This document shows, in pieces, positions 19,143 to 28,053 of a DNA stretch of 41,395 bases. Location: the NCBI GenBank assembly GCA_030833925.1, contig JAURGE010000024.1:1-41395 (forward strand), written 5' to 3'. Numbering within the stretch: position 1 is the first letter of the stretch; each line of letters opens with the position of its first letter. The notes beneath the pieces were generated by a model. The model was not told where the DNA came from. It ran no database searches and saw only the letters and a program-made list of their open reading frames with translations. Source of the stretch: Alphaproteobacteria bacterium. GTDB taxonomy: Bacteria; Pseudomonadota; Alphaproteobacteria; Bin95. The translations under genes and the position numbers were made by a program.

Positions 19143-19176
19143 AACGCCCGGGCCTTGTGCTCGGGCGTTTTTCTTT
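19143..19176 (+). terminator. Rho-independent terminator after tctC
   Basis: AACGCCCGGGC (19143-19153) pairs with GCTCGGGCGTT (19159-19169) around a CTTGT loop, an 11-bp stem with one G-T pair, followed by TTTCTTT. This is the clearest intrinsic terminator in the window. It isolates the transporter operon from the acyl-CoA dehydrogenase operon. Confidence 0.88.
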
Positions 19177-19352
19177 ACAAGTTTGCTTTTGTCTACCCCG
19201 ACTAAAAAGCAAAATTCACTGGATCTCGGGGCTTTAACCCTTGAAGTCGACTTTCTCTTCGATTGAGCAAAGACACTTTATATGAAGGGGCTGACCTATT
19301 CCGAAAACTTCGCTTAGGATGACTGTCTTGATGCAGAAGGACTGGCACTCTT

Positions 19353-20519
19353 ATGGATTTTGAACTCACCGAAGAGCAAAAAATGATCGTCGATATGTGT
19401 CGGCGATTTGTACGTGAAGAAATTTTACCACTCGAAGATAAACTTGATCCCGATACGGACGAGTTAGAGCCTGAAGACCACGCCCGTCTTACACAGATTA
19501 CTAAAGATATGGGGCTTTTTGGTCTTGATACTCCCCCAGAGTTTGGGGGCCCCGACATTGATCTTATCACCCGGACGCTAATTGCTTTTGAGATATCTCA
19601 ACATAGGGCTGGTTTGTACGCGCCTTGCTACAATGTGTTTGGCGGTGCCAGCCAAGCACAGCTTTTTGAGGCGACAGATGCGCAGAAGGAAAAGTATCTC
19701 TATCCGATGTTAAGGGGGGAGAAAAAAGTATTCTTTGGTCTCTCGGAGCCATCAGGGGGATCTGATCCAGCCCGTTCGATTCAAACGCGTGCTGTCCGTG
19801 ATGGAGATGATTGGGTAATCAACGGCCAGAAACTTTGGATTAGCGGTGCTGACAAGGCTGATTACGGGTTAGTTTTTGCTAGGACTGATGCAAGTAAGGG
19901 GCGTGGCGGAGTTACATGTTTTATTGTTGATACGGATACGCCTGGCTTCCATGTCCGTCGTATTGTTCACACTCTTCGCTCATCCCGTTACGCCACAGAG
20001 CTGCAGTTCGAGGACATGCGTGTTCCGCATGAAAATATATTGGGTAAGGAGGGCGGTGGTTTTGCAATTGCCAACGACCGTTTGTCTCGGCAGCGTGTTC
20101 CTTATGCGGCAGCCTGCGTATCTGTTGCAATTGCTGCTCACGAAAGGGCGATTGAATACGCCAAAATTAGAGAAACCTTTGGCGCCCCCTTAGCATCGCG
20201 GCAGGGCATCCAGTGGATGCTGGTGGAGAACGAGATTGAAATTCGCCAAGCTCGTTTAATGTGTCTTGAGGCTGCTGCCAAAGCCGATGCTGGTGTGCCT
20301 TTCCGCACAGAAGCTGCAATAGCTAAGTATGTAGCTGCTGAAAGTTCCTTCCGAGTTGTGGATCGCTCTATGCAGATCCATGGCGGTCTTGGCGTTGCCA
20401 AGGACCTTCCATTTGAGCGGTGGTTCCGTGAAATGAGAATTAGGCGCATCGGCGAGGGGCCCAGCGAGGTACAGAAGCATGTTATTGCGCGCGATATCTT
20501 AGGGGCAGGCCTCCGATGA
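19353..20519 (+). CDS. Acyl-CoA dehydrogenase
   Basis: An FAD-dependent dehydrogenase introducing an alpha-beta double bond in an acyl-CoA, 388 residues. Family motifs: GLSEPSGGSDPARSIQTRA, INGQKLWISGADKADY, IHGGLGVAKDLPFERWFRE and the C-terminal RIGEGPSEVQKHVIAR. E368 in the last motif is at the position of the catalytic base. It is a separate paralogue from mcd, without the long N-terminal extension. It begins an operon with a class III CoA-transferase, whose start overlaps its stop by 4 nt (ATGA at 20516). This suggests a pathway in which an acid is first activated by CoA transfer and then dehydrogenated. Confidence 0.9.
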   Translation: MDFELTEEQKMIVDMCRRFVREEILPLEDKLDPDTDELEPEDHARLTQITKDMGLFGLDTPPEFGGPDIDLITRTLIAFEISQHRAGLYAPCYNVFGGASQAQLFEATDAQKEKYLYPMLRGEKKVFFGLSEPSGGSDPARSIQTRAVRDGDDWVINGQKLWISGADKADYGLVFARTDASKGRGGVTCFIVDTDTPGFHVRRIVHTLRSSRYATELQFEDMRVPHENILGKEGGGFAIANDRLSRQRVPYAAACVSVAIAAHERAIEYAKIRETFGAPLASRQGIQWMLVENEIEIRQARLMCLEAAAKADAGVPFRTEAAIAKYVAAESSFRVVDRSMQIHGGLGVAKDLPFERWFREMRIRRIGEGPSEVQKHVIARDILGAGLR

Positions 20520-21733
20520 CCAGCGCGCCATTTAATAATGCAGGTAGTTGGCCCCTCGACAGCGTCAAAGTTCTAGATATGGGTCAGGTCTACAATGGAC
20601 CTTATGCCGGCATGTTAATGGCGCAAGCAGGTGCTGATGTTGTAAAAATTGAGCCTCTGGAAGGCGAAGCTTTAAGGTCCCGTGGTGGTGGGAAAACGCC
20701 ACTTGCCCATGTAATGCTGAATGCTGGAAAGCGTGGCATTGCTATCGACTTGAAGTCTGATGACGGCCGCGCAGTTTTTCTCGACCTTGTCGAGAAAGCT
20801 GACGTTCTTTTAGAAAATTTTGCTCCGGGCGCCATGAAACGTTTGGGTCTTGGTGCTGAAATGCTTCTCCAGCGAAATCCACGTTTAATTTATGGATCTT
20901 CGACTGGATATGGTGCTTGGGGGCCAGATATGAATAATTTGGCGATGGACCTCACCATTCAGGCTTATTCAGGCATCATGAGTATAAATGGCCCCGCCGA
21001 CGGTCCTCCGCTAAAGGCTGGCCTCGCGGTTGTCGACTTTTTGGGAGGAGTTCATCTTTACAGTGCTTTAGTAACAGCGCTCTATGAGCGTTCGGTCACT
21101 GGTAAGGGTCGCGTCGTTGAAGTGGCGATGCAGGAAACAGCCCTGACAGCTCTCGCTACCTCTTTTACAGCCATGCAAATGGCAGGAGGGGGGCAGCCAC
21201 CGCGACGCGGTAATAATCATCCCGCGGGGACAGGTGCTCCTTATAATGTGTATCCCTGCGCTGACGGTCATGTGGCAATTATCGTGGTTCGTGATAGCCA
21301 CTGGCAGGCATTAGTGAGGGCGGCCGGTCATCCAAACCTTGCAGATGATCCTCGCTTCCGACTTGGTCCTGATCGAGCTGAAAGGGAAGTGGAGGTTGAC
21401 GAGATCATTGGCGCCTGGACGGCTAAGCTCTCGAAATATGAAGTTGCACGGATTTGCAAAGAGGAACGTGTTCCTGCAGCTCCGGTGCGCGAAATGCCCG
21501 AGGTCGTAAAGGACCAACCTTTACACGAACGTGGTGCCCTTTTTGACATCATTGATGAGGAATTAGGCGCTGCAACAGTCCCAGGTTCACCACTTCGGTT
21601 TCACGGTTCGCCGAGACCAAAATGGCGACCCAACCCAAAACTGGGAGAACATACGGAGGAGGTTTTATCAGATTGGCTGGGATTATCTGCGGAAGTGGTA
21701 ATTGGTTTAAAAAACTCTGGCGTGGTGGCTTAA
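20516..21733 (+). CDS. CaiB/BaiF family (class III) CoA-transferase
   Basis: A class III CoA-transferase moving CoA between carboxylic acids, 405 residues. The N-terminal Rossmann-like part shows VLDMGQVYNGPYAGMLMAQAGADVVKIEPLEGEALR and NFAPGAMKRLGLG. The catalytic aspartate is most likely D145 in NNLAMDLTIQAYSG. The C-terminal block GSPLRFHGSP and EHTEEVLSDWLG is also typical. The family includes formyl-CoA:oxalate, carnitine and bile-acid CoA-transferases, so the acid cannot be named. It is translationally coupled to the acyl-CoA dehydrogenase, and the next gene starts 4 bp later. Confidence 0.9.
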   Translation: MTSAPFNNAGSWPLDSVKVLDMGQVYNGPYAGMLMAQAGADVVKIEPLEGEALRSRGGGKTPLAHVMLNAGKRGIAIDLKSDDGRAVFLDLVEKADVLLENFAPGAMKRLGLGAEMLLQRNPRLIYGSSTGYGAWGPDMNNLAMDLTIQAYSGIMSINGPADGPPLKAGLAVVDFLGGVHLYSALVTALYERSVTGKGRVVEVAMQETALTALATSFTAMQMAGGGQPPRRGNNHPAGTGAPYNVYPCADGHVAIIVVRDSHWQALVRAAGHPNLADDPRFRLGPDRAEREVEVDEIIGAWTAKLSKYEVARICKEERVPAAPVREMPEVVKDQPLHERGALFDIIDEELGAATVPGSPLRFHGSPRPKWRPNPKLGEHTEEVLSDWLGLSAEVVIGLKNSGVVA

Positions 21734-21737
21734 GACG

Positions 21738-22703
21738 ATGAAACTGTCAGTTATTGGTTTTGGTGTTATGGGCGAACGCATCGTCCGCGCGTCCTTGGAA
21801 CACCCAAGTCCAGAAGTAAATCTTGTTGCTGTTTGGGATCCATCAACCAATGCGATGACGAGGCTTGCAAAGGATATTCCATCTGCGCCGTCGGCCGCAT
21901 CTTTAGAAGAGGCCATAGCGTTAGCTGATTGCGTATATATTGCCTCACCACCAAAAACTCATCTTAGCTTGGCTCGGGAAGCGCTAGCCGCGGGAAAAGC
22001 AGTATTTACCGAGAAGCCTCTTGGGGTTTCTCTCTCAGATAGCCAAAAGTTTGTCGCTGAGACATCAGGTAATCGCGTTGCAGTTAACTTCATCTTCGCA
22101 TCTTCTCCAGCGGTTGCGCAGCTTCGGCGCTGGATTGATGAGGGTGTTGTTGGTGAACCGACTTCCTTAAAAATAGAGACTGACTTTGCGACCTGGCCAC
22201 GAGGTTGGCAAATGGATGCTGTATCTTGGCTTGCCAGGCGCGAGGAAGGTGGTTTTACCCGTGAAGTTGTTTCTCATTTTCTGTTTTTAACTAGCCGTTT
22301 GTTGGGAGAAACCACTCTAGAGCAGGCAAAAGCATCATTCGAAATAGATGGCCTCTCTGAGACGTCTATTCAGGCAAAGCTGAGAGTTGGAGACCTTCCG
22401 GTCACCCTTACTGGCGGGGTTGGAACGACAAAAAAGGAAGATCATAATCTTTGGTTACTTGAAGGGACTAAAGGCGCTGTTCGGCTTATTGATTGGTCAA
22501 CGGCTGAGCGGCATGATCCTAATGCCGGTTGGATCACAGCGCCTGACGCGCTTCCTCACAGCGAGGCTCGACCTCTAATTCTAAGGGATCAATTAACTAA
22601 ACTTGCGGCAATGACTGCGGGCCATAGCCATGATCTGGCCTCACCACTAGAGGCTTTTGCAGTACAGAAAATTGTTGAAGATATTTTGGCGTCCAGCGTT
22701 TGA
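21738..22703 (+). CDS. Gfo/Idh/MocA family oxidoreductase
   Basis: An NAD(P)-dependent dehydrogenase of the glucose-fructose oxidoreductase / inositol dehydrogenase family, 321 residues. The Rossmann motif VIGFGVMGERI is at the N-terminus, and the conserved EKP (VFTEKPLGVSLS) carries the substrate-binding lysine, followed by the usual alpha/beta C-terminal domain. Such enzymes often act on sugars or inositols, which is odd in an acyl-CoA operon. It lies 4 bp after the CoA-transferase and overlaps the phosphatase by 4 nt. Confidence 0.85.
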   Translation: MKLSVIGFGVMGERIVRASLEHPSPEVNLVAVWDPSTNAMTRLAKDIPSAPSAASLEEAIALADCVYIASPPKTHLSLAREALAAGKAVFTEKPLGVSLSDSQKFVAETSGNRVAVNFIFASSPAVAQLRRWIDEGVVGEPTSLKIETDFATWPRGWQMDAVSWLARREEGGFTREVVSHFLFLTSRLLGETTLEQAKASFEIDGLSETSIQAKLRVGDLPVTLTGGVGTTKKEDHNLWLLEGTKGAVRLIDWSTAERHDPNAGWITAPDALPHSEARPLILRDQLTKLAAMTAGHSHDLASPLEAFAVQKIVEDILASSV

Positions 22704-23284
22704 TTTATTTGATGCGTCATGGTCAGACGGTATGGAACGTCCAAAAACGCCTGCAGGGCAGGCGTGATTCTCCATTAACCGCCCTTGGCGTCTCCCAGGC
22801 CCAAGCCTTCGGTGCACGACTTGCGCAAATCATAGAAAAGCCATCGGCCGTTCAAGCAGTCTCCAGTCCGTTGGGACGCGCCTGGCAGACAGCCGTTCTC
22901 GCTGTCTCAGGTATGGGGGCGGATCCTTCACTCATAGTACTAGACGATCGATTGGTTGAGCATGCTTTTGGCCAATGGGAAGGCCTTGTGTGGGATGAAG
23001 TGAAGCTTAATCACGGTCCTGCTCTTGCTGCCAGGATGAAAGATCGATGGAATGTTCCTGCACCAGGCGGCGAAAGTTTTGCAATGGTTGCGGAGAGGGT
23101 AGCTGATTGGTTGTCAGACCAGGACGAAGAAGAGACTGTCCTCTGTTTTTGTCATGGTGTCACATCCCGAGTCATTCGCGGTCTTTATGCAAAGCTTGAT
23201 AGGGAAACCATCATGTCCCTAGAAGAGCCGCAGGATCGAATTTTTGTTTTGAGTGAAGGGCATGTTCGGGAAGTCATTGCATGA
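22700..23284 (+). CDS. Histidine phosphatase family protein
   Basis: A phosphoglycerate-mutase-like histidine phosphatase, 194 residues. The catalytic RHGQTVWN carries the phospho-acceptor H7, and the second histidine is in CFCHGVTSRVIRG near residue 151. The AFGQWEGLVWDEV block is also typical. The start is TTG at 22700, overlapping the preceding stop as TTGA, so it is coupled to the Gfo/Idh/MocA gene. The physiological phosphomonoester is unknown. It is the last gene of the four-gene operon and is convergent with the gene at 23321. Confidence 0.87.
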   Translation: MIYLMRHGQTVWNVQKRLQGRRDSPLTALGVSQAQAFGARLAQIIEKPSAVQAVSSPLGRAWQTAVLAVSGMGADPSLIVLDDRLVEHAFGQWEGLVWDEVKLNHGPALAARMKDRWNVPAPGGESFAMVAERVADWLSDQDEEETVLCFCHGVTSRVIRGLYAKLDRETIMSLEEPQDRIFVLSEGHVREVIA

Positions 23285-23320
23285 AGCAGAGTGCTATTTC
23301 TGAATTTGGTTATCAAATAT

Positions 23321-23944
23321 TCAGCGCTCCATAAAAGAAATTAATTGATAAAAGCCAATCCGTGGTGCGGCCTCACATCCAGCCTCTGCAAATATTGAGG
23401 GGCGGAGCCGATTAGCCGAAATATTTCGCAAAGTTTCTTCATCGAGCGCCTCTACAACCATTATGTATTGATCTTTTACGGAGTTATCTCCTGTTGCTTC
23501 TGGGTCAGCCCTCCAGAGGTATCCTGTGACAGCTAGGGGGAGATCGACTGATGTTTTTAATACGTCCGCTAGCAATGAACCCAGTTTTTCGCCGCCTTTG
23601 GCTTGGACGACTAGGGCATTAGCGCCATGCCCTCGGCCTGCTCGCATAATGAGTGGTCCACAGAACCGGCTGAAATTTTGAAATTGTGCCATTACCCGCT
23701 TTGACCAATCACTTTGGTCGGCAAGGATTGCCTTATATGTCGGGGTTGTAAGTGCATCTAAATTGTCGGTTTCGTAATACGCAAAGTATTTTGGCGAGGC
23801 ATCCAGGGCTTTGAAACGAAATGCTGATTTGAAGCCAGGTAAGTCAACACGCTCGGCTACATGCTCATTTGTGTACCAGTTGTTGAACTCGGACTCCGTC
23901 TCTGCGGGGATATCCATTTGAGTAATTAAGGCGGCGGTACCCAT
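23321..23944 (-). CDS. Hypothetical protein, likely tandem dimeric alpha/beta-barrel
   Basis: A 207-residue soluble protein beginning MGTAALITQMDIPAETESEF. The sequences EFNNWYTNEHVAERVDLPGFKSAFRF and YFAYYETDNLDAL resemble the ferredoxin-like dimeric alpha/beta-barrel fold of EthD/antibiotic-monooxygenase-type proteins. A second half may repeat that fold. I cannot assign a function. The frame is open for 31 residues further upstream, but ATG at 23944 has GGAG about nine bases before it and gives the natural N-terminus. It is divergent from glnD across 83 bp. Confidence 0.75.
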   Translation of the reverse strand: MGTAALITQMDIPAETESEFNNWYTNEHVAERVDLPGFKSAFRFKALDASPKYFAYYETDNLDALTTPTYKAILADQSDWSKRVMAQFQNFSRFCGPLIMRAGRGHGANALVVQAKGGEKLGSLLADVLKTSVDLPLAVTGYLWRADPEATGDNSVKDQYIMVVEALDEETLRNISANRLRPSIFAEAGCEAAPRIGFYQLISFMER

Positions 23945-24027
23945 GTTTGATTTCTCCAGTTTCAATATCCATATGCCAACCAATGTTGTGCTATGACATA
24001 TAGTGTGAGTTTGAAGGAATGGCGTGC

Positions 24028-26730
24028 ATGAGCGCAACAGCTCTCATATCAGAGAAATTTGATGGTCTATCAGGAATAGAAGCCGCGAGTGCAGAAGAGC
24101 GGAAGGAAGTTCTTGCATTAGCCAAACAGACTTTGTCGGCTGCATCCAAGGAATTGGAATCCCTCTTCATGCAGGGGGCACCAGCGCTTGAAGTGATGGG
24201 TGATCGCGCAAGTGTTATGGATGCGATTATCAAAGCTTTGCTTAACCATTCCGACCAACGCGTGTTTCCCGCGGCAAACCCAACTACCGGGGAGCGCTTT
24301 GCTGTCATAGCAGTGGGGGGATACGGTCGTGGCCTGTTAGCTCCATTCTCAGACATCGATCTTTTATTTCTTACGCCCTACAAACGGGCGTCCCGGGTGG
24401 AGCAGATGGTAGAGTACATACTCTACTTACTTTGGGATCTTGGTCTTAAAGTTGGCCACGCCACGCGCAGTGTAGACGAATGTGTTCGTTTGGCTAAGGC
24501 GGACATGACTATCCGCACTTCACTGCTTGAGGCGAGGGCCCTTTGGGGTGAAGTTTCGCTTGTTGAAGATTTCAAGACCGCATTTTGGAATGATGTTGCT
24601 GCTGACGATGCACAGTACATGGCGGCAAAACTTGAAGAACGAGAAGAAAGACATCGTAGCTTTGGTGATTCACGATACTTGCTTGAGCCAAATGTCAAAG
24701 AAGGTAAGGGTGCGCTCAGAGATCTGCATGCACTTTATTGGATTGCTAAGCATCATTACCAGGTAGAAACGATTGATGATCTTGTAAGACTCGAGGTGTT
24801 TACTCCCGCGGAGCGCCGACGCTTTCGGAAGGCTGGTGAGTTTCTATCAACCGTTCGTTGTCACTTGCATCATTGGGCAGGCCGTGCCGAAGAACGCCTA
24901 ACATTCGATGCTCAAGTCGAGATAGCAAAACGTATGGGTTATTCCGATCGCCCCAATATGCGGGGTGTCGAGAGATTTATGAAATATTATTATTTAACTG
25001 CGAAAACAGTCGGAGATTTAACCAGAATTATTTGTTCCGCCTTGGAGGCCAATCAGCATAAGCCTGCCCGATTTTCTATTTCTCAACTTTGGCGCCAGAA
25101 CAAAGAAGTTGAGGGGTTTGATCTGATTGGAGGACGATTAGCAGTCAAAACTGATAAAGCATTTCGCGAAAACCCAATTGAGATTTTAAAAATCTTTGAA
25201 CTGGGTGAGCGACTTAGCTTGGATATACATCCGTCTGCTCTTCGACTTGTTCGTCGCGATTTAAAGAGAATTGATGCTGTTCGTGATGACCCTGAGGCAA
25301 ATCGCATTTTTATGGCTATGCTGACATCCGAAAAATCACCGGCTCGTGCTCTTGGCCATTTAAATGAAGCAGCAGTGCTTGGACGATTTGTCCCCGACTT
25401 CGGTCGTGTGGTAGCGCAAATGCAATACGACATGTACCACACTTACACCGTCGATGAGCACACAATACGGGCAATAGGAATCTTAAGAGATTTAGAGATT
25501 GGTGCGCTTCAAGGGCAGGCTCCCGTTGCCAGCTCAGTCGTCACTCAAACCGATTCACGTCGAGCCCTTTATGTAGCCCTTTTTTGTCATGATATTGCAA
25601 AAGGGCGTGGTGGGGATCACTCAATACTCGGAGCTGAGGTCGTTCAATACCTTGGACCTAGATTGGGACTCGACGAAGGCGAAACAGAAACTGCTTCATG
25701 GCTTGTCCGACATCACCTCGTTATGAGCCATATCGCCTTCAAAAGAGACCCAGGTGATCCGCAGACGGTCAAAGATTTTGTCGACGTTGTTCAATCTTTG
25801 GAGCGGCTTCGTCTCCTCTTAGTTTTAACTGTTTGCGACATTCGTGCGGTAGGCCCAAACACTTGGACAGAGTGGAAAGCTTCGCTATTGCGTGAACTAT
25901 ATTTTCGCGCTCAAGAGGCTATCGCTGGTGGCGACGAAGCCTCTAGCATGGCGGGCCGGATTGAAACTGCGAAAGATCTGATAACACAAGAATTTGCTGA
26001 TTGGGATCCTGGTGCGCTCTCTGAAATAACAAATTTACTGCCGGCGGATTTTTGGCTCTCGGCACCACCTCAAGAATTGGCGCGGAGGATCAGAGTTTAT
26101 GAGAAAGCTAAAAAACTAGATCCACCTTTGATGATCGAGGTTGGACAATCTCCAGAAGGGGACGCCACCGAGGTAATCGTTGCAACTCTAGATCACCCTG
26201 GCTTATTTGCCCGCATAGCTGGGGGCTTAGCCTTGGCTGGTGTTGATATTGTTCAATCACAAGCGGCGACACTCGCAAATGGTTTTGTACTCGATGTCTT
26301 CGTTGTAGCTAGTGATCCAGACTCTGATGGATTGGCTCAGCGAGATAGGCGTATCCGTGATGGAGTAACGGCCGCTTTGTCAGGTAAGGTAAGCCTTTCA
26401 AAAGAACTTGCTAAGTCACCTCCGTGGAAACGGCGTTCAGATGCGTTTTCGGTCCCACCGCAAGTTGTTATCGATAACAAGGCAAGCCGAACCCATACGG
26501 TAATCGAGGTCGTTGGTCGTAACAGAATTGGCTTTTTGAACAAGATAGCATGGACACTGACGCAACAAGGTTTGCAGATCGGGCAATCTCGCATCAATAC
26601 TTATGGTGAGCGAGCTGTGGACGTCTTTTATGTTAAGGACGTCTTTGGGCTTAAGATTGAGCATGAAGGTAAGATCTCGTCTGTCCGAAAAGCTTTACTT
26701 GTGGCCTTAGAAGAATTGGCGGCGCTTTGA
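24028..26730 (+). CDS. glnD: Bifunctional uridylyltransferase / uridylyl-removing enzyme GlnD
   Basis: The nitrogen sensor that uridylylates PII protein when glutamine is low and removes UMP when glutamine is high. All domains are present. The nucleotidyltransferase active site is GGYGRGLLAPFSDIDLL near residue 96. The HD phosphohydrolase motif FCHDIAKGRGGDHS is near residue 520. Two ACT glutamine-sensing domains lie at the C-terminus (about residues 705-770 and 825-895). An ATG at 24019 is in frame but touches the AAGGA site; ATG at 24028 has nine bases of spacing and is preferred, giving 900 residues. PII (glnB) and glutamine synthetase genes are not in the window. Confidence 0.96.
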   Translation: MSATALISEKFDGLSGIEAASAEERKEVLALAKQTLSAASKELESLFMQGAPALEVMGDRASVMDAIIKALLNHSDQRVFPAANPTTGERFAVIAVGGYGRGLLAPFSDIDLLFLTPYKRASRVEQMVEYILYLLWDLGLKVGHATRSVDECVRLAKADMTIRTSLLEARALWGEVSLVEDFKTAFWNDVAADDAQYMAAKLEEREERHRSFGDSRYLLEPNVKEGKGALRDLHALYWIAKHHYQVETIDDLVRLEVFTPAERRRFRKAGEFLSTVRCHLHHWAGRAEERLTFDAQVEIAKRMGYSDRPNMRGVERFMKYYYLTAKTVGDLTRIICSALEANQHKPARFSISQLWRQNKEVEGFDLIGGRLAVKTDKAFRENPIEILKIFELGERLSLDIHPSALRLVRRDLKRIDAVRDDPEANRIFMAMLTSEKSPARALGHLNEAAVLGRFVPDFGRVVAQMQYDMYHTYTVDEHTIRAIGILRDLEIGALQGQAPVASSVVTQTDSRRALYVALFCHDIAKGRGGDHSILGAEVVQYLGPRLGLDEGETETASWLVRHHLVMSHIAFKRDPGDPQTVKDFVDVVQSLERLRLLLVLTVCDIRAVGPNTWTEWKASLLRELYFRAQEAIAGGDEASSMAGRIETAKDLITQEFADWDPGALSEITNLLPADFWLSAPPQELARRIRVYEKAKKLDPPLMIEVGQSPEGDATEVIVATLDHPGLFARIAGGLALAGVDIVQSQAATLANGFVLDVFVVASDPDSDGLAQRDRRIRDGVTAALSGKVSLSKELAKSPPWKRRSDAFSVPPQVVIDNKASRTHTVIEVVGRNRIGFLNKIAWTLTQQGLQIGQSRINTYGERAVDVFYVKDVFGLKIEHEGKISSVRKALLVALEELAAL

Positions 26731-26828
26731 GCAAAAGTTAATACCCGTAGCAATTTCTTCTATTTACAAAAAAGTTAGGCGCAGAGGTCAGCTAGAGAGT
26801 AGCCGGCTATTTGAGGTGCTTGGCTGCG

Positions 26829-26993
26829 CTACTGGTTGTTTGCATGAGCTGCCATGTGATCAACCTTGGAGCTATTTTCTATAGCTCCAAGGTTAATATC
26901 ACCAGCGATTCTTCCTGGAACTTTTTCTTGGAAGGCGACAACTTTCAGTGTGCCACAGCCAATATCTGTTACTGCAAAATAGGTCGTGTTCAT
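26829..26993 (-). CDS. Possible small hypothetical protein
   Basis: A 54-residue frame starting MNTTYFAVTDIGCGTLK and ending DHMAAHANNQ. The composition looks like a real protein rather than random translation, but no ribosome binding site is evident and I know no family for it. The 13-bp inverted repeat lies inside the frame (codons for NLGAIENSSKV), which argues against ordinary coding DNA. It may be a small gene, a gene remnant or chance. Confidence 0.25.
   Translation of the reverse strand: MNTTYFAVTDIGCGTLKVVAFQEKVPGRIAGDINLGAIENSSKVDHMAAHANNQ
26862..26894. repeat. Perfect 13-bp inverted repeat (hairpin) downstream of glnD
   Basis: AACCTTGGAGCTA (26862-26874) and TAGCTCCAAGGTT (26882-26894) are exact complements around a 7-nt loop. 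Imperfect pairing continues outside (TGAT on the left, ATCA on the right). It lies 131 bp after the glnD stop and is not followed by a T run, so it is not a typical terminator. A transcript-stabilising hairpin, a protein-binding site or a short mobile-repeat remnant is possible. Confidence 0.7.
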
Positions 26994-27062
26994 GGGTATG
27001 CACGTTAGGAAAGACCTATACAATTCTGGAAAGTTCCTTTGATGATGATTCTGGAGCCAGTG

Positions 27063-27947
27063 ATGTCTGATGTCACCTTGAAAACGATGTTTGGCGACTT
27101 CCCCGTTAGTGAAGCTTTCAAGAGGGGGGATTTTGCATCCCCAGGCTTAAAACTGGACCTGACTGATGTCCCAGAAGCGCACAAGCTTTTTAAACCCGTG
27201 GTTCGTGACTTGGTATTCGATGTCGCAGAGTTGTCAGTGATGACTTTCCTCATAGCTAAATCCAAGGGAGTGCCATTAACTTTACTGCCCGCAGTTTTGC
27301 TGGCGCGCTTTCAGCATCCCTACATCGTATACAACTCAAAAAAAGGCGCACTTCAACCGAAAGACTTAGAAGGACTGCGCGTGGGAATTCGGTCTATAAC
27401 GGTTACCACGGTGACCTGGGTCCGTGGCATGCTGATCAACGATTTCGGATTAGACCTTTCAAAGGTCAACTGGGTAACGTTTGAAGATGCTCATGTTGCT
27501 GGAGTAGAAGACCCTCCGGGTGTCGTGCGCGCTGGCCCTGAGAAAGCCATCGATCAGATGCTTATAGATGGTGACATAGACGCAGCTATTCTTGGTGCAC
27601 CTATAGATCACCCAGATGTTAAAACTCTGTTTTCTGATCCATTGGCTGCGGCCGCGGAGTGGCACGCAAAACACCGGGCAATTCAGCTCAATCATATGGT
27701 GGTCGCTCGTAACGATATATTGGCAAAATATCCGGATGCGGTGCGGGATGTTTACCGACAATTGAAAGCTAGTAAGGCTGCAGCGGGGCTGCCAAAGTTA
27801 GGAGAAATTGACCTTAACCCTTTTGGTTTTGAGGAAAATCGACATAACCTCGAGCTCGCTATTGATTGTGTCTACGCGCAAGGTCTTATCGAGAGGCGCT
27901 ACAACGTTGATGAACTTTTTGACGAAGTAACTCGATCTCTTGATTAA
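27063..27947 (+). CDS. Substrate-binding-fold protein, 4,5-dihydroxyphthalate decarboxylase-like
   Basis: A 294-residue protein with the type II periplasmic-binding fold but no signal peptide. Sequences such as FDVAELSVMTFLIAKSKGVPLTLLPAVLLARFQHPYIVYN and KDLEGLRVGIRSITVTTVTWVRGML resemble cytoplasmic SBP-fold enzymes annotated as 4,5-dihydroxyphthalate decarboxylase, and ThiY/NMT1-like proteins. No ABC transporter partner is adjacent. I choose ATG at 27063 over 27039 because GGAG (27053-27056) lies six bases upstream. The downstream neighbour is an FAD dehydrogenase 106 bp away. An enzymatic role is inferred, not shown. Confidence 0.6.
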   Translation: MSDVTLKTMFGDFPVSEAFKRGDFASPGLKLDLTDVPEAHKLFKPVVRDLVFDVAELSVMTFLIAKSKGVPLTLLPAVLLARFQHPYIVYNSKKGALQPKDLEGLRVGIRSITVTTVTWVRGMLINDFGLDLSKVNWVTFEDAHVAGVEDPPGVVRAGPEKAIDQMLIDGDIDAAILGAPIDHPDVKTLFSDPLAAAAEWHAKHRAIQLNHMVVARNDILAKYPDAVRDVYRQLKASKAAAGLPKLGEIDLNPFGFEENRHNLELAIDCVYAQGLIERRYNVDELFDEVTRSLD

Positions 27948-28053
27948 AGTCCGAGACCTCTTTTTGAGATAACGTCGTGCTGCACCTCATTAGTTCCGCA
28001 GTAGTTCGGTCCAGGTAACTGTTAAGCTTAGCGGAGATTTGGAGGTGCGCAGT

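Larger units (their letters stand above)
26731..27062. other. 332-bp intergenic region after glnD
   Basis: The gap between glnD and the substrate-binding-fold gene has no clear gene. It holds a TAGCCGGCTA palindrome (26800-26809), a perfect 13-bp inverted repeat (26862-26894) and a low-confidence minus-strand ORF (26829-26993). The ribosome binding site GGAG (27053-27056) belongs to the next gene. No obvious tRNA or riboswitch was recognised. Confidence 0.5.

Noticed and set aside
7720-20519. mcd and the acyl-CoA dehydrogenase at 19353 as duplicates
   Set aside because: They differ in length, in the N-terminal extension and in all core motifs; they are distant members of one superfamily.
26811-27008. 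Plus-strand frame beginning MRCLAALLVVCMSC as a small lipoprotein
   Set aside because: No ribosome binding site, cysteine-rich unnatural tail, and it runs across the 13-bp inverted repeat; probably chance.
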